Positions 16,447 to 16,524 of a stretch of 16,524 nt of DNA are shown piece after piece (within the stretch, counting starts at the first letter, position 1; each line of letters begins with the position of its first letter). Source of the DNA: CAYSPU01 sp964432995 (GTDB taxonomy: Bacteria; Verrucomicrobiota; Verrucomicrobiia; Limisphaerales; JAHDYP01). Under the pieces are notes generated by a model, which had not been told where the DNA came from, searched no databases, and saw nothing but the letters and a program-made list of their open reading frames with translations. Location: assembly GCA_964432995.1 (NCBI GenBank), contig CAYSPU010000125.1, positions 1 to 16,524 of the forward strand, in the 5' to 3' direction. Both the position numbers and the translations under genes were made by a program.

Positions 16447-16524
16447 GCGGGAGCTGAGGGGTTCGAGTTGGGGGGAAGGGGCGGGAGTCGGGAAGCGGCA
16501 GGGGGGGGCCCGGGGTGGGCGCGA

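Overview
The window is GC-rich bacterial DNA. It carries parts of four unrelated functions: a sugar isomerase, two large secreted modular proteins, an aconitase/RNA-methyltransferase pair, and a pseudopilin-like protein. Very large secreted proteins combining lamin-tail domains, a CotH kinase-like domain, a right-handed beta-helix and a C-terminal calcium-type repeat are typical of Verrucomicrobiota and neighbouring Planctomycetota. Verrucomicrobiota (Limisphaerales/Pedosphaera-like) is my best guess. This is inferred from protein architecture; no rRNA or other marker is present.

Layout. 1-714 (+) is the 3' part of an L-fucose/L-arabinose isomerase-family gene cut by the window edge. 795-8813 (+) encodes a 2672-residue secreted protein: signal peptide, lamin-tail domain (LTD), CotH kinase-like domain, beta-helix, a post-helix domain carrying an inserted FCCH-like module, two LTDs, a galactose-binding-like jelly roll, four more LTDs, a thrombospondin-3-like calcium segment and a short C-terminal domain. 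About 8894-11518 (+) encodes a second, shorter secreted protein built from the same jelly roll, beta-helix, post-helix and C-terminal modules without LTDs or CotH. Its start is uncertain. 11519-11879 is a 361-base intergenic region with two copies of a palindromic REP-doublet-like element and a plausible promoter. 11880-14702 (+) is aconitase (acnA), followed after 4 bases by an RsmB/NOP-type RNA m5C methyltransferase (14707-15861). Convergent on the minus strand, 16024-16446 encodes a small T2SS GspG-like pseudopilin.

How it fits together. The two large proteins look like a paralogous pair of exported surface or extracellular proteins, made by reshuffling shared modules. Aconitase (TCA cycle) and the methyltransferase are housekeeping functions that may be co-transcribed. 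The intergenic repeats separate the exported-protein block from the housekeeping block.

The most unusual content is the seven-LTD/CotH/beta-helix architecture, the domain nested within it, and the covarying palindromic doublets upstream of acnA. I found no tRNA, rRNA, CRISPR array, transposase gene or phage gene.
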